This document shows, piece by piece, positions 59,901-62,806 of a stretch of DNA of 64,000 nt. Both the position numbers and the translations under genes were made by a program. Each line of letters begins with the position of its first letter. Position 1 is the first letter of the stretch. Below the pieces are notes generated by a model that did no database searches, had not been told where the DNA came from, and was given only the letters and a program-made list of their open reading frames with translations. This DNA comes from Choristoneura fumiferana. Lineage: Eukaryota > Arthropoda > Insecta > Lepidoptera > Tortricidae. The stretch covers positions 6,793,336 through 6,857,335 of the forward strand of contig NC_133472.1 in assembly GCF_025370935.1 (NCBI RefSeq), given 5' to 3'.

Positions 59901-62689
59901 ATTTTTTAGTAGATTAGACACCATTAAATAGTAAATCAATTGAGTCGACAAATAAATGATGTCACAGCTCTCCATAGGCATACATAATCTATGGGGAATC
60001 GCGTTTTGACAGAGTTGTGTCTTGAAATTATTGACAAATCAAATAATAATATAACGATGTCCAATGAAAAGAATGTGTTGTTTCTTTTTTTCATAATCAT
60101 GGACTTATTTTCTATGTTGACAATGACACTCGAGGTTAGATGTTAAAAGGTTTATTGAACTCTGAGAAGAATATTTTTATAACACAAAACTGTCCACCGA
60201 GAGTTAATAAAATTAGTTTTTAACTCATTCTATATGCGGCCCAATAAATGTTTTCACCAATGATAATAAAAACATTGAATAACTATATTTATTAACTGTA
60301 TAGAACAGATTGTCAGTATGGCCGTCGCGTCCGCTCGCCCGTCCGGCCCCGCGCATCACAACAACTTCGTCCGTCATACCACAAAAACTCAGCACGCGCA
60401 GGGATAAGCTGCGGAAAAGTCGCTATTCCGAGCTAATATCATAATAATACTTCAACTCTCGTCAAAAAGTAGATAAGTATTATAATGCAGGCTAACTTGG
60501 CCTTAACACCCTCAATAAAACCCAAAGGATTTCATTCACTCATAAAGCTCGAGAGCGTTAAATTAATTTTTATTGAAATCAAGTTTTTTTGTGGTTGAGT
60601 CACTTTAAGAGCATAAAACACTACGTTCTTAATTGCTTTTATTACATTTTACAGGAGATGAGGGCGGGCGTGCAGTCGGGAAAAATCTATTACGCCCGGT
60701 TCACCATAATTCCAGTAAAATCGTGCCAGTAGCTATACATTGCGGGGTCTCAATCCAAACGAGTTACACAAGATAGATCGAGCACCGCAGTGCCATGCTA
60801 CTGGAACGGTTTTACTGGGATAATGTGAACCGGGCATTATGGACTGGGTAGGGAGGATCCAGACAACACCGGTTATGAAACCCGGCTGCAATCCCCAACT
60901 CCCTAGAGCCTAGAGTTGGAGGTTTTTATTATCTACCCACAGAGTCTTGCTGCAGCCATTTGCTGGAAAGCCGGGAGAGCATAAATCAAGTTACCTTCTC
61001 AGAACCTGCGCCCAGTTCTCTAGGACGTCTTCGCCGCAGTCTTTGGACACTTCACCGGTGCCGCTTAGCAATGGCTCGTCGCCATCTTTGAACAAAATTA
61101 ACACGCAATCAGTAACCATGTAGAATTGTTACCTTTGGAGCTTTACCCCCTTATTCATAAACGACAATCAAACCTATTTTAGTTAAAATGCCGCTAAAAT
61201 TCGTTTGTCCTTATCTGTCACTTCGACATTTGTATTTGTTAGAAAGGGACAAAGCATTTGTTAGTTAACATAGGCTTGTTAAGTTTTATTAATAAGGGGG
61301 TTAGACTTTATTAATAACAACTTAGGATCTACATAGCCGTGGTGGCCTAGTGGTTTGACCTAAAGCATCTCAAGCAGAGGAATTATTTGGTGTGCGACGC
61401 ACACGTGTTATTAGCTTAAGTAACTATTATTTAAGGGTTTCGTTTGATTGTGACATTGCGAGGCCGAGCGGTTTTGTATTTACAGGCGATCCTCACATCT
61501 AAGGCAATGTAACACGAATCGCAGGATAAAGGAGCGGCCGCTGCTTGAAAAACGGTGATGGTACAGTCAAGCGTGCATAAATATCTGACACGACTCTATT
61601 TCTAAGGTCGTAAGGACGTGTCAAATGTTTTTGCACGCTCCGCTGTGGCAGACATTAATGCTGGTGACTGCACGGAAACGACTTTTGGTGGAGAGCATGT
61701 GGTAAAGTCTGTGCGATTCCGCACCGTTTGCGTATTTTGGTTTTTAAGCAGCGGTGTGGCCGCTCCTTTACTTCTTCTAGATAAGTAGTTAACGAATTAG
61801 CTCGTTGAAACGGCAATGGGCAGGCTATATAGCACGGAGCACGGACAAGGGGCTATTGGGATCCAAATTTGGGCAGACCGCAGATTGGCAAGCGCTGCAT
61901 AGGACTTCCACCAACGAGATGGACGAATGAACTGGTTAAAGACGCAGGTTCACAGCGGATGCAGGCCGCTTTCAACCGAAGCAACTGGAGATGTACAGGG
62001 AATGCCTATGTATAACAGTCTTATCACGCTAGCGATTCGCAGACGAGTTGAAAGCGAGGCGTGCGCGCAACGCATTCAATGCGTACTTTTGGTAAATTCC
62101 GTGACTGTAGGGTAGGCACAGCTTGGCGTCCCAGCCCAATACTCAGCGCAGTATATAGATTCCAAAAAAACCACTCATGTGTTGCCAATAAAATGAAAAA
62201 GTTTTTCATCGGTAAGTTTTAACTTTTCTAAATAACATACATAACTAATTTATTTATCAATACAAAAATCATTTATTCGTGACAAATAAAGTAACACAAA
62301 AAAAAAATATCAAAAAAAACCTAAACGAGAAAAATAAAAAATAATAATAGATTTATTTATCTCTCTAGAAAATCTTTAGCATCTTTTTTAGAATCTATAT
62401 ACGGCGTTGAATATAGACCCGAAGAACTCGCTGCGCGCTCGCGGCGCTTTCAACACGTCCGAAAAAGACCAGTCTGACTCTAACAGTGGACGTCATACGG
62501 CTTATATGAAGATGTTGAGTGGTTACCTGAGTCAGGGTCGAGCGGCGACGGCGGCGCCGGGGCGCTGGCAAGCGGCGACGGCAGCAGGCTCGACAGCGAG
62601 AGGGGAAGGTTGAGCCGCGAGCGGTCCAGCTCGCCGGAGGTGTCCACGTTGGCCACTTCGTACTGGAGCATGCCCTGGGCATCGACCGT
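20707..62689 (-). CDS. RABGAP1: RABGAP1/GAPcenA-type Rab GTPase-activating protein, 15 exons, 5' end outside window
   Basis: TBC-domain proteins of this family accelerate GTP hydrolysis by Rab GTPases on endosomal/Golgi membranes. I joined 15 minus-strand exons: 62689-62527, 61085-60995, 45457-45313, 44608-44420, 43960-43835, 43364-43254, 42838-42708, 42240-42119, 41210-41107, 39721-39611, 38530-38473, 36350-36220, 35432-35339, 21605-21489 and 20927-20707. All borders are GT-AG, phases agree at every junction, and the total is 1914 nt (637 codons plus TAG). Fragment residues 55-75 are an acidic linker with DGDEPLLSGTGEVSKDC, a RABGAP1 signature. About 90-325 is the TBC domain, with the catalytic Arg in DIARTFP (147) and Gln in YCQG (184). 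About 335-525 is coiled coil, and 526-637 a polar tail. EVI5 is related, but the linker and the post-TBC VTLPKKCRAEEA motif favour RABGAP1. The N-terminal PTB region and start codon are not in the window. Confidence 0.93.
21192..21338. repeat. Palindromic MITE in the last intron
   Basis: CACAAGAGCTGGCACGAATG at the left faces CATTCATGCCAGCTCTTGTA at the right. It occupies about a quarter of the 561-bp intron between exons 14 and 15. Confidence 0.8.
21489..21605 (-). CDS. RABGAP1: RabGAP exon 14
   Basis: Acceptor CGTTCCAG, donor CCAAG followed by GTACTAAC; 117 nt, phase 1 to phase 1. Encodes SIMEATQNRPSFQTYLPSEA and then a Pro/Arg-rich segment. It joins exon 13 across 13.7 kb in frame. Confidence 0.85.
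21728..21872. repeat. Palindromic MITE
   Basis: TGTACAGTAGCCATCAGATA at the left faces TCTGATGGCGACAGTACA at the right. CCGATATTTTTGATC and its partner form the inner stem. Confidence 0.7.
21873..24293. other. Intron sequence; unidentified inverted repeat pair, no gene
   Basis: 22052-22076 and 22826-22850 are inverted copies of GGGCCGGCACACATATAGCG (one mismatch), about 0.8 kb apart, enclosing moderately GC-rich DNA with no recognisable protein. 23117-23235 holds a LINE-like CCCACTGCTGGGCAAAGGCC fragment. The remainder is AT-rich and blank. Confidence 0.4.
24294..24396. repeat. Short palindromic MITE
   Basis: CAGCGGCAAAAAATTG at the left faces AGATTTTTTGCCGCTCAG at the right, both framed by GTATA/TATAC. 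Confidence 0.7.
24686..24826. repeat. Palindromic MITE, family P4, copy b
   Basis: CCTAGTGAAAAAGGGGTTAA and its complement at the ends, with internal TATGTGTAAAGGGGTTTAAG. It is in reverse orientation relative to 8924-9055, and AATATCTGG / CCAGATATT flank it. Confidence 0.85.
24827..27711. other. Intron sequence, repeat fragments, no gene
   Basis: 26456-26530 is a LINE tail with TTCTTTCTTTCTTTC units after AATAAATG. A segment with AGCAACCGTCACCTTTAAAA is repeated directly at about 26845 and 27312. The rest is AT-rich without exon-like composition. Confidence 0.45.
27712..27842. repeat. Palindromic MITE, family P2, copy c
   Basis: GGCCCTATACTACAAAGTGC on the left. The right arm has GGGACGGTACGATACGAACT and ends TTTAGTAGTAAGCCCC. 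Confidence 0.85.
27990..28155 (+). repeat. Interspersed repeat fragment
   Basis: TTGATGGGAACTATGCAATT, AAATCGGTTCAGCGGATTAA and AACTTTCGCA mark the unit also present around 33540-33925 and 56035-56225. Confidence 0.55.
28320..29025. mobile_element. Full-length long-TIR non-autonomous element
   Basis: Arms of roughly 130 bp with the order CAGATCTAGTGTAATGTTTT, then AAGTTCGTATTTATC, then GCCGCTAGATGGCGTTAGTA, complemented at 28890-29025. The interior matches 5935-6690. No coding capacity, and I could not define a target-site duplication. Confidence 0.8.
29201..29970. mobile_element. hAT-like non-autonomous element with nested palindrome
   Basis: Ends CAGAGAGCGGAATTCTCATG and its complement, arms about 45 bp. 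Flanking octamers TTATAAAC and TTTATAAC are similar but not identical. The CAGAG start suits hAT. An inner palindrome at about 29476-29612 (ACCGACCCTGTTTTTCATGT and complement) is probably a second, nested MITE. Confidence 0.7.
29971..30811. other. Intron sequence, no gene
   Basis: 30350-30400 holds TCTTTGCCCAGCAGTGGGAA, a LINE 3'-end motif fragment. Otherwise AT-rich and blank. Confidence 0.45.
30812..31082 (+). mobile_element. tRNA-derived SINE, family S3, copy a
   Basis: Head GACCAGATGGCCTAGTGGTT and B-box GGGTTCGATTACC, body TTGTTCTCGGGTCTTGGGTG, tail of TTTA repeats. Nearly identical to 41492-41768, implying recent activity or a young subfamily. Confidence 0.88.
31639..31823 (-). mobile_element. 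SINE family S1, copy c, 3' tail missing
   Basis: Begins inside the unit at TTGCAGACGCGTTGCCAACC and runs to the CCTACCACCTGC end. The A-tail and adjacent 90 bp are missing, and about 150 bp of host sequence kept in the second repeat unit is absent here. Confidence 0.82.
31950..32206 (+). mobile_element. RTE-like LINE 3' end with 10-bp target-site duplication
   Basis: Plus frame KWQWAGHIARRTDSRWGRKV onward to WRSKGEAFVQQ, then stop. Duplication AAGTAATGAC at 31940-31949 and 32207-32216. The tail is very short (GATGA). Confidence 0.92.
32663..34305. repeat. Intron sequence with an interspersed repeat at about 33540-33925; no gene
   Basis: 33680-33925 has AGACGTCCAGCTATCTACGT and ACTTTCGCATTTATACTATA, the family also at 27990 and 56035. 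33955-34150 is a GC-richer patch (GCACTGCGCGGGCGCACGC) of unknown origin. 32663-33540 appears blank. Confidence 0.4.
34306..34421 (+). mobile_element. LINE 3'-end fragment, family L-A
   Basis: GCCGAAAGCGCTGGTTGTTT, then CCTATTTACTGAATAAATTA and TTTGAATTTG, the complement of 105-238. Confidence 0.6.
34997..35164. repeat. TIR-bounded MITE just beyond the alternative stop codon
   Basis: TGGACGTTGTTATGCAAACA plus GGAACCAACCTACA face TGTTGGTTCCTGTTTGCATA plus ACTACGTCCA. It ends 22 bp from the stop at 35187-35189, so a read-through transcript would carry it as a hairpin in its 3' UTR. Confidence 0.85.
35187..35338 (-). CDS. RABGAP1: Alternative C-terminal exon extension encoding a hydrophobic tail
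   Basis: If the exon 13 donor at 35338 is not used, the frame runs 50 codons (starting GKKHALYRSKNKPKQ) to TAG at 35187-35189. It has a basic stretch and then about 29 mostly hydrophobic residues (CFLIAVALFGWDAIAVLAYI and on to the C-terminus). By hand count about 36 of 50 codons end in G or C, as in the coding exons and unlike introns. The predicted form would be a tail-anchored RabGAP. ATTAAA at 34932-34927 is a possible poly(A) signal. I infer coding; no transcript is at hand. Confidence 0.65.
35339..35432 (-). CDS. RABGAP1: RabGAP exon 13
   Basis: Acceptor CCATTACAG, donor CTCTCG followed by GTAAGAAA; 94 nt, phase 0 to 1. Encodes ELSHQLNAALNEVQSAMNTK and WLVRTL, the conserved end of the RABGAP1 coiled coil (ALNEVQAAK-type motif). 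Both alternative C-termini branch from here. Confidence 0.9.
35433..36219. other. Intron 12-13, no gene
   Basis: 35560-35640 contains TAAATACGAACTTTTCCGAC, a relic of the arm of the 28320-29025 family. Nothing else is recognised. Confidence 0.45.
36220..36350 (-). CDS. RABGAP1: RabGAP exon 12
   Basis: Acceptor ATTACACAG, donor AACCAG followed by GTACATT; 131 nt, phase 1 to 0. Encodes EAQLMQRVRDLELELAQVKL plus AHVQAQC, matching the ELELAQTKLQLVEA segment of RABGAP1. It is a strong coiled coil. Confidence 0.95.
36381..36530 (-). mobile_element. LINE 3'-end fragment, family L-A
   Basis: Starts with three AAATTC units (the reversed 3' tail), then TTATTCAGTAAATAGACCGC and ACTACCAGCGCTTTCGGAAA, ending before the Tc1-like element at 36550. 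Confidence 0.65.
36550..37029. mobile_element. Long-TIR element with TA target site (Tc1/mariner-like)
   Basis: Arms of about 170 bp share GGCTCATTTAGA near the tips and AACAAGAAAAACTGCATTCA further in. TA dinucleotides flank at 36548-36549 and 37030-37031. The arms carry a tRNA B-box-like GGTTCGATTCCCGAAC (intact in the right arm, altered in the left). There is no transposase frame. Confidence 0.78.
37256..37525 (-). mobile_element. RTE-like LINE 3' end
   Basis: ATC-repeat tail followed by AGACGTCCACTGTTGGACAT. The antisense frame carries GRPPTRW-type and WKPRIGERG-like remnants of the LINE C-terminus. Confidence 0.8.
37526..38472. repeat. Intron 11-12 with two hairpins, no gene
   Basis: 37868-37998 is a palindrome (GGAAGTAGGCAATTGCTGGC and complement, with a nested ACGGACGAGC/GCGAGTCCGT stem). 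38290-38330 is a perfect 12-bp hairpin, GCAGGCGCGCTA and TAGCGCGCCTGC with a 17-nt loop. Confidence 0.6.
38473..38530 (-). CDS. RABGAP1: RabGAP exon 11
   Basis: A 58-nt exon missed by simple ORF scans. Acceptor TTTATTTGCAG, donor AACAAAG followed by GTATTTAC, phase 0 to 1. Encodes AYVKECVSCSAKIAHKDNK with a CxxC pair, matching the C..C motif between coiled-coil segments of RABGAP1. Confidence 0.85.
38632..38735. repeat. Palindromic repeat, family P6, copy b
   Basis: ACATTGTGTCTTAAGAGCGG and GACTAAGGGCTTTAATGAGG are the complement of 7368-7492. Confidence 0.7.
38736..39185 (-). repeat. Interspersed repeat ending in CGAGTCGG-type motif
   Basis: From GAGACTCCGCTGTCTGTCTT and CACAGGGCTCTATCTC to CGACTCGCACTTGGCCGG, with a duplicated TATTTAAGGGGGG-CTCCCA block inside. 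Two further copies are at 3615 and 56807. It is very common in Lepidoptera; class uncertain. Confidence 0.7.
39186..39610. other. Intron 10-11, no gene
   Basis: A short ACTATACTATACTATAG run at about 39588-39605 adjoins the exon 10 donor. Otherwise AT-rich and blank. Confidence 0.5.
39611..39721 (-). CDS. RABGAP1: RabGAP exon 10
   Basis: Acceptor TTCGTCTACAG, donor TTGCAG followed by GTATCAC; 111 nt, phase 0. Encodes ARVALELAKKDAASHAAVAR and DYRDICARLDRQVHQLQ, matching the DYKQICSQLSERL part of the RABGAP1 coiled coil. Confidence 0.93.
39805..40833. mobile_element. Nested element: palindromic MITE whose right arm is split by an AACCCTT-rich insert
   Basis: The left arm TTTAAAGTTGTACCCTGAGT and the interior AAATTTGGTCCATGATTC are complemented at 40020-40065. 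The outer part of the right arm resumes at 40784-40833 after about 720 bp. GTTGAAATCAGAGA and GTTGAAATCGGAGA border the insert and look like a target-site duplication. Confidence 0.75.
40066..40783. mobile_element. AACCCTT-rich inserted element of unknown class
   Basis: Contains about a dozen copies, in both orientations, of AACCCTT or close variants (GCTAACCCTTTGC, GTTACCCTTATC, GATAAGGGTTTTGTAAGGGT, AAAACCCTTTGTAAGGG). A further palindrome at 40357-40503 (ATATCGTCACTACTTTGAAA and complement) is nested in it; half of that palindrome recurs at 34845-34865. There is no ORF of note. Confidence 0.6.
41107..41210 (-). CDS. RABGAP1: RabGAP exon 9
   Basis: Acceptor TTTAATTGACAG, donor GAGGAG followed by GTTTGTTG; 104 nt, phase 1 to 0. 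Encodes SAENEKINVELERLKGTNTQ and LQQDKEILEAQLEE, a heptad-rich coiled coil. Confidence 0.9.
41252..41437. repeat. Palindromic MITE, family P5, copy b
   Basis: Near-identical to 3700-3875 (TTGACGTGTCTTTTTATTGA ends). It starts about 40 bp upstream of the exon 9 acceptor, so the exon 9 branch region must lie between the MITE and 41210. Confidence 0.82.
41492..41768 (+). mobile_element. tRNA-derived SINE, family S3, copy b
   Basis: GACCAGATGGCCTAGTGGTT head, intact B-box GGGTTCGATTCCC, TTTA-repeat tail. It is antisense to the host gene. It is followed at 41769-41826 by a fragment with CGGCAAAAGCTAGTTC. Confidence 0.88.
42119..42240 (-). CDS. RABGAP1: RabGAP exon 8
   Basis: Acceptor TTATCTATCCAG, donor ATTAAAG followed by GTACGCAA; 122 nt, phase 2 to 1. 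Encodes VTLPKKCRAEEAPLQIVKLA and CSIKVKRLTKYQQEYEKFIK, the conserved junction from TBC domain to coiled coil (QLPKRYRAEENA-type in vertebrates). Confidence 0.96.
42241..42707. repeat. Intron 7-8 with RTE fragment at 42508-42636
   Basis: The RTE fragment starts at CGACCATCTGTTCTCCGTGC and ends near GATCCCGTAGAGAAGCTCCG, antisense to the LINE C-terminal region seen at 57600-57780. The remainder is unremarkable intron. Confidence 0.7.
42708..42838 (-). CDS. RABGAP1: RabGAP exon 7, end of TBC domain
   Basis: Acceptor CCCTTCCAG, donor TATTTCAG followed by GTTGGTTC; 131 nt, phase 0 to 2. Encodes VYHILDVFLLQGMDTLFQVA and KDLLQHDFEGVLKYF, the last helices of a TBC domain. Confidence 0.96.
43254..43364 (-). 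CDS. RABGAP1: RabGAP exon 6, TBC domain
   Basis: Acceptor T-rich TTTTTAG, donor CCCTTG followed by GTAAGTC; 111 nt, phase 0. Encodes EQLTDLRAHFQELGVEPHMF and ASQWFLTVFTARFPLPL, the SQWFLTLFTAKFP signature of RabGAP TBC domains. Confidence 0.97.
43534..43684. repeat. Palindromic MITE, family P1, copy b
   Basis: ACCACGCACAGGACTTATCA and complement. The core GACCACGGCCACTGTAATGT is shared with the other copies. It lies in the intron between exons 5 and 6. Confidence 0.85.
43835..43960 (-). CDS. RABGAP1: RabGAP exon 5, TBC domain
   Basis: Acceptor CTCCTTTCAG, donor ATGGAG followed by GTGATTT; 126 nt, phase 0. Encodes MPEEQAFCLLVRLMYGYGLR and ELYKDGFEALYMRLHQLDRL. MPEEQAF is diagnostic of the RABGAP1/EVI5 TBC subgroup. 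The ATG at the exon start is internal, not an initiator. Confidence 0.97.
44420..44608 (-). CDS. RABGAP1: RabGAP exon 4, catalytic core of the TBC domain
   Basis: Acceptor TTTTCCAAG, donor TTGCAC followed by GTAAGTT; 189 nt, phase 0. Encodes VIQRDIARTFPAHDFF with the arginine finger (fragment Arg147) and DIEVGYCQGLSFLAATLLLH with the glutamine finger (Gln184). Both residues that stabilise GTP hydrolysis are present, so the enzyme should be active. Confidence 0.97.
44786..44968. mobile_element. Palindromic MITE with TAA target site (Harbinger-like)
   Basis: Terminal inverted repeats of about 50 bp starting GGCTGGTTTTAGTGTCACGC. TAA flanks at 44783-44785 and 44969-44971. The trinucleotide TWA duplication fits PIF/Harbinger. 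It is inside the intron between exons 3 and 4. Confidence 0.9.
44999..45074 (-). mobile_element. SINE family S4, truncated, 13-bp target-site duplication
   Basis: Contains only the 3' part (TTTTTGGAGTCTTTTTGTAT reversed tail). The duplication CGAAGAGTCAGGA is at 44986-44998 and 45075-45087. Confidence 0.88.
45313..45457 (-). CDS. RABGAP1: RabGAP exon 3, start of TBC domain
   Basis: Acceptor TGTTGTACAG, donor AGCAAG followed by GTATAATG; 145 nt, phase 2 to 0. Encodes RALSHLVRVGVPEALRGEVW and KLMETYRTLISK. GVPEALRGEVW is the TBC motif A. It joins exon 2 across 15.5 kb in frame. Confidence 0.97.
45458..46749. other. Start of the 15.5-kb intron, no gene
   Basis: 46115-46145 and 46430-46445 contain GCTAGATGGCG-type arm relics. 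45985-46060 has a GCCGCGCGCGGC palindrome and TATATGCATATACATATACA tract. A 91-codon frame at 46417-46692 lacks any recognised motif. Confidence 0.4.
46750..46850. repeat. Repeat with inverted partner 10.6 kb away
   Basis: ATTTTACTACGACCTATAAA and ATTAGAAGCAGGGTCTTGG recur as the complement at about 57348-57440. Identity is high and the unit is about 95 bp. No termini resolved. Confidence 0.65.
47244..47447. mobile_element. MITE with TTA target site (Harbinger-like)
   Basis: Left end AGACACTGTTACACATGCTC, right end the complement of AGGCACTGTTACACATGCTC. TTA flanks at 47241-47243 and 47448-47450. GCATGCTACTAT repeats occur internally. Confidence 0.85.
47448..48546. other. Intron sequence; possible decayed retroelement coding at 47990-48430
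   Basis: A plus frame at 47998-48163 reads DIITDDLAQSAEDYEQFQNH and HYLCYLRVEN, faintly like the region before RNase H in BEL/Pao elements, then decays. Repeated GTTCCTTT(A/G)CAAGA motifs follow. The family assignment is weak. Confidence 0.25.
48547..48866. repeat. Long palindromic MITE
   Basis: TGAGCATTTCTAAA and GTACATTTGATTTGCGACTC on the left are complemented at 48818-48866. The inner stem AACATAGTCTC and TGTCCCAATT also pairs. Confidence 0.85.
49098..49345. repeat. Palindromic MITE, family P1, copy c
   Basis: AATATTTACCTCGACGTTTC and GACCACGGCCACTGTAATGT on opposite arms. The right tip GTCCTGTGCGTGGTATTTTG is preserved, the left tip lost. Confidence 0.82.
49346..50189. other. Intron sequence, nothing recognised
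   Basis: 49380-49470 is somewhat GC-richer. No exon-like frame, RNA gene or clear repeat was found. Confidence 0.4.
50190..50382. repeat. Two adjacent hairpins
   Basis: 50196-50260: AATGTTTACATCGTAAAATC facing its complement around GGGCAATATGGCCC. 50291-50382: GTTCCGCTCTCATCGAGAGA plus CGTCACACTCTT facing the complement. Confidence 0.75.
50471..50666 (+). mobile_element. tRNA-derived SINE, family S4, copy a
   Basis: The head has GGTGGTGTAGGGGTGCACGC (A-box-like) and GGGTTCGATTCCCAGCCC (B-box). The tail is AAAAATACAAAAAGACTCCA with A-rich end. Same family as 52334-52532 and 44999-45074. Confidence 0.85.
51402..52075. repeat. Long-TIR palindromic element containing a P3 MITE
   Basis: The left arm CTTCCTGGCGGTGACATGGT and GGAATTCACTCAAATCAAAA faces its complement at 52005-52075. 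The inner part has GTAGTACTATTATTA mirror runs. A P3 MITE (51476-51609) sits in the left arm. Confidence 0.75.
51476..51609. repeat. Palindromic MITE, family P3, copy b, best preserved
   Basis: Left end CAGTCACCAGCATTAATATC, right end the complement of CAGTCACCAGCC. Core with GCACGCT and AGCGTGC stems. Confidence 0.85.
52334..52532 (-). mobile_element. tRNA-derived SINE, family S4, copy b
   Basis: On the minus strand the head keeps a perfect seven-base acceptor stem (ACCATCA with TGATGGT) and GGGTTCGATTCCCAG. The anticodon-stem loop reads ACGGATT between CGGT and ACCG, so the base at position 33 is C, not the U of functional tRNAs. It is SINE-derived, not a tRNA gene. Confidence 0.87.
52533..52910. 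other. Intron sequence, no gene
   Basis: Unremarkable AT-rich DNA between an S4 SINE and a large DNA transposon. Confidence 0.5.
53904..54725 (+). pseudogene. Decayed transposon protein gene, two or three exons
   Basis: Segment 1 (53904-54083) encodes RTADNFVKFGGDVGSFEEF and ends KIPSFKETMKVHQ at a GT donor. A 98-bp intron ends TTTATTTCAG at 54181. Segment 2 (54182-54283) reads VVWSLSVPGRVALRSLSCFT, then CQ and a stop. Segment 3 (about 54290-54725) encodes an acidic Ser/Asp-rich stretch and AKNYWVIVQY..WPD..PTFNRKGQFEF. The pattern recalls a widespread uncharacterised arthropod repeat-encoded protein with CxxC and a WPxxxD..LxxPT C-terminal domain; this is from memory. Upstream stops break the frame. 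Confidence 0.6.
54812..55225. repeat. Palindromic MITE, family P1, copy d, nested in the transposon
   Basis: GACTTATCACGCTAACAAAC and GTTTGTTAGCGTGAGAAGTC at the tips, with a long inner palindrome (CCCGTATCTCGAACTACCCG and complement). It is larger than the other P1 copies. Confidence 0.8.
55937..56245 (+). repeat. Interspersed repeat fragment at 56035-56225
   Basis: AATCGGTTCAACGAATTAGA and AACTTTCGCATTTATAATAT mark the same family as 27990-28155. Confidence 0.55.
56246..56485 (-). mobile_element. RTE-like LINE 3' end, diverged
   Basis: ATC-repeat start, then GCCACTACTGGACATACACA and, at the far side, GGCCGGCCCACTGCCACTTC. Many substitutions compared with 57448-57878. Confidence 0.7.
56807..57085 (+). 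repeat. Interspersed repeat with GTGCGAGTCGG start and GGAACCCTAAAAA end
   Basis: Complete-looking copy: CTGGCCAAGTGCGAGTCGGA, TTGTTGTTATAGCGGCCACA, a GACAGACGGACGG run, and GGTACGGAACCCTAAAAA. Related to 38736-39185. Confidence 0.75.
57229..57305. repeat. GACA/GACGGACG tract, direct partner at 57880-57990
   Basis: TGATGTAGTGTTCACTTCGA followed by tetranucleotide GACA and GACGGACG runs. The same unique leader and tract recur at 57880-57990 in direct orientation. An RTE fragment and about 0.15 kb of other DNA lie between. Confidence 0.8.
57448..57878 (-). mobile_element. RTE-like LINE 3' end, longest copy
   Basis: The minus frame reads MTYGSETW, RVAQRAMERAMLGVSLRDRI, TRVTDIAKRI and KWQWAGHIARRADGRWGRKV, the C-terminal part of the reverse-transcriptase ORF after the polymerase core. 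Ends in ATG repeats. A frameshift follows LPPTR. Confidence 0.9.
57880..57990. repeat. GACA/GACGGACG tract, second copy
   Basis: Same TGATGTAGTGTTCACTTCGA leader as 57229; the tract is longer and more varied here. Confidence 0.8.
57991..60692. other. Intron sequence, no gene; one decayed SINE
   Basis: 59715-59800 keeps GGAAGTTCCCAAACCGCGCT and GTTGATGATGG from SINE S2. 60300-60410 is GC-richer (CCGTCGCGTCCGCTCGCCCG). 60484-60560 resembles 7040-7120. No exon-like segment of the host gene or another gene was found. Confidence 0.4.
60693..60836. mobile_element. MITE with TTA target site (Harbinger-like)
   Basis: CGCCCGGTTCACC and its near complement GTGAACCGGGCA, then CCAGTAAAA stems. TTA flanks at 60690-60692 and 60837-60839. 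It lies about 160 bp downstream, in transcript sense, of exon 2. Confidence 0.82.
60995..61085 (-). CDS. RABGAP1: RabGAP exon 2
   Basis: Acceptor TTTTGTTCAAAG, donor CTGAGAAG followed by GTAACTTG; 91 nt, phase 1 to 2. Encodes GDEPLLSGTGEVSKDCGEDV and LENWAQVLR. DEPLLSG is specific to RABGAP1/RABGAP1L just before the TBC domain. Confidence 0.96.
61147..61304. repeat. Palindromic MITE
   Basis: CCCCCTTATTCATAAACGAC at the left faces TTTATTAATAAGGGGGTT at the right. Inner stems AACCTATTTTAGTTAA and TTAGTTAACATAGGCTT also pair. It is upstream of exon 2. Confidence 0.8.
61332..61385 (+). mobile_element. SINE family S2, head fragment
   Basis: Only the tRNA-like 5' end survives: GCCGTGGTGGCCTAGTGGTT, then CATCTCAAGCAGAGG. 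Confidence 0.7.
61526..61770. repeat. Palindromic element with a nested P3 MITE
   Basis: Outer ends TAAAGGAGCGGCCGCTGCTT and the complement with a 5-bp indel. Inside, 61563-61670 is P3 copy c (GTGCATAAATATCTGACACG and the complement of CAGTCACCAGCATTAAT). Confidence 0.82.
61794..62012 (+). mobile_element. RTE-like LINE 3' end, diverged
   Basis: CGGCAATGGGCAGGCTATAT, then CCAACGAGATGGACGAATGA and CGGATGCAGGCCGCTTTCAA, the diverged sense counterpart of the sequence at 57448-57700. Confidence 0.7.
62527..62689 (-). CDS. RABGAP1: RabGAP exon 1 of this window
   Basis: Acceptor TTCGCGGCAG, donor GACTCAG followed by GTAACCAC; 163 nt, phase 0 to 1. Encodes TVDAQGMLQYEVANVDTSGE, then a Leu/Ser/Pro-rich stretch ending PSPLDPDS. 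The LYEVV-like motif and Pro-rich linker sit at the equivalent place in RABGAP1, between the kinesin-like segment and DEPLLSG. Coding exons further 5' are expected beyond 64000. Confidence 0.88.
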
Positions 62690-62806
62690 CTGCCGCGAAA
62701 CATACACAAATGTATAACTGTGGCTGCTATAAACATCAATAACTTAACCAACATAGAACAGTTTTAAAATCCTTCGACATTTTCATTTCAAAGTTCAGCA
62801 TGTTAA

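Noticed and set aside
62395..62754. 119-codon frame over exon 1 region
   Set aside because: Wrong frame on the gene strand; low-complexity Arg/Pro product from GC-rich coding sequence.
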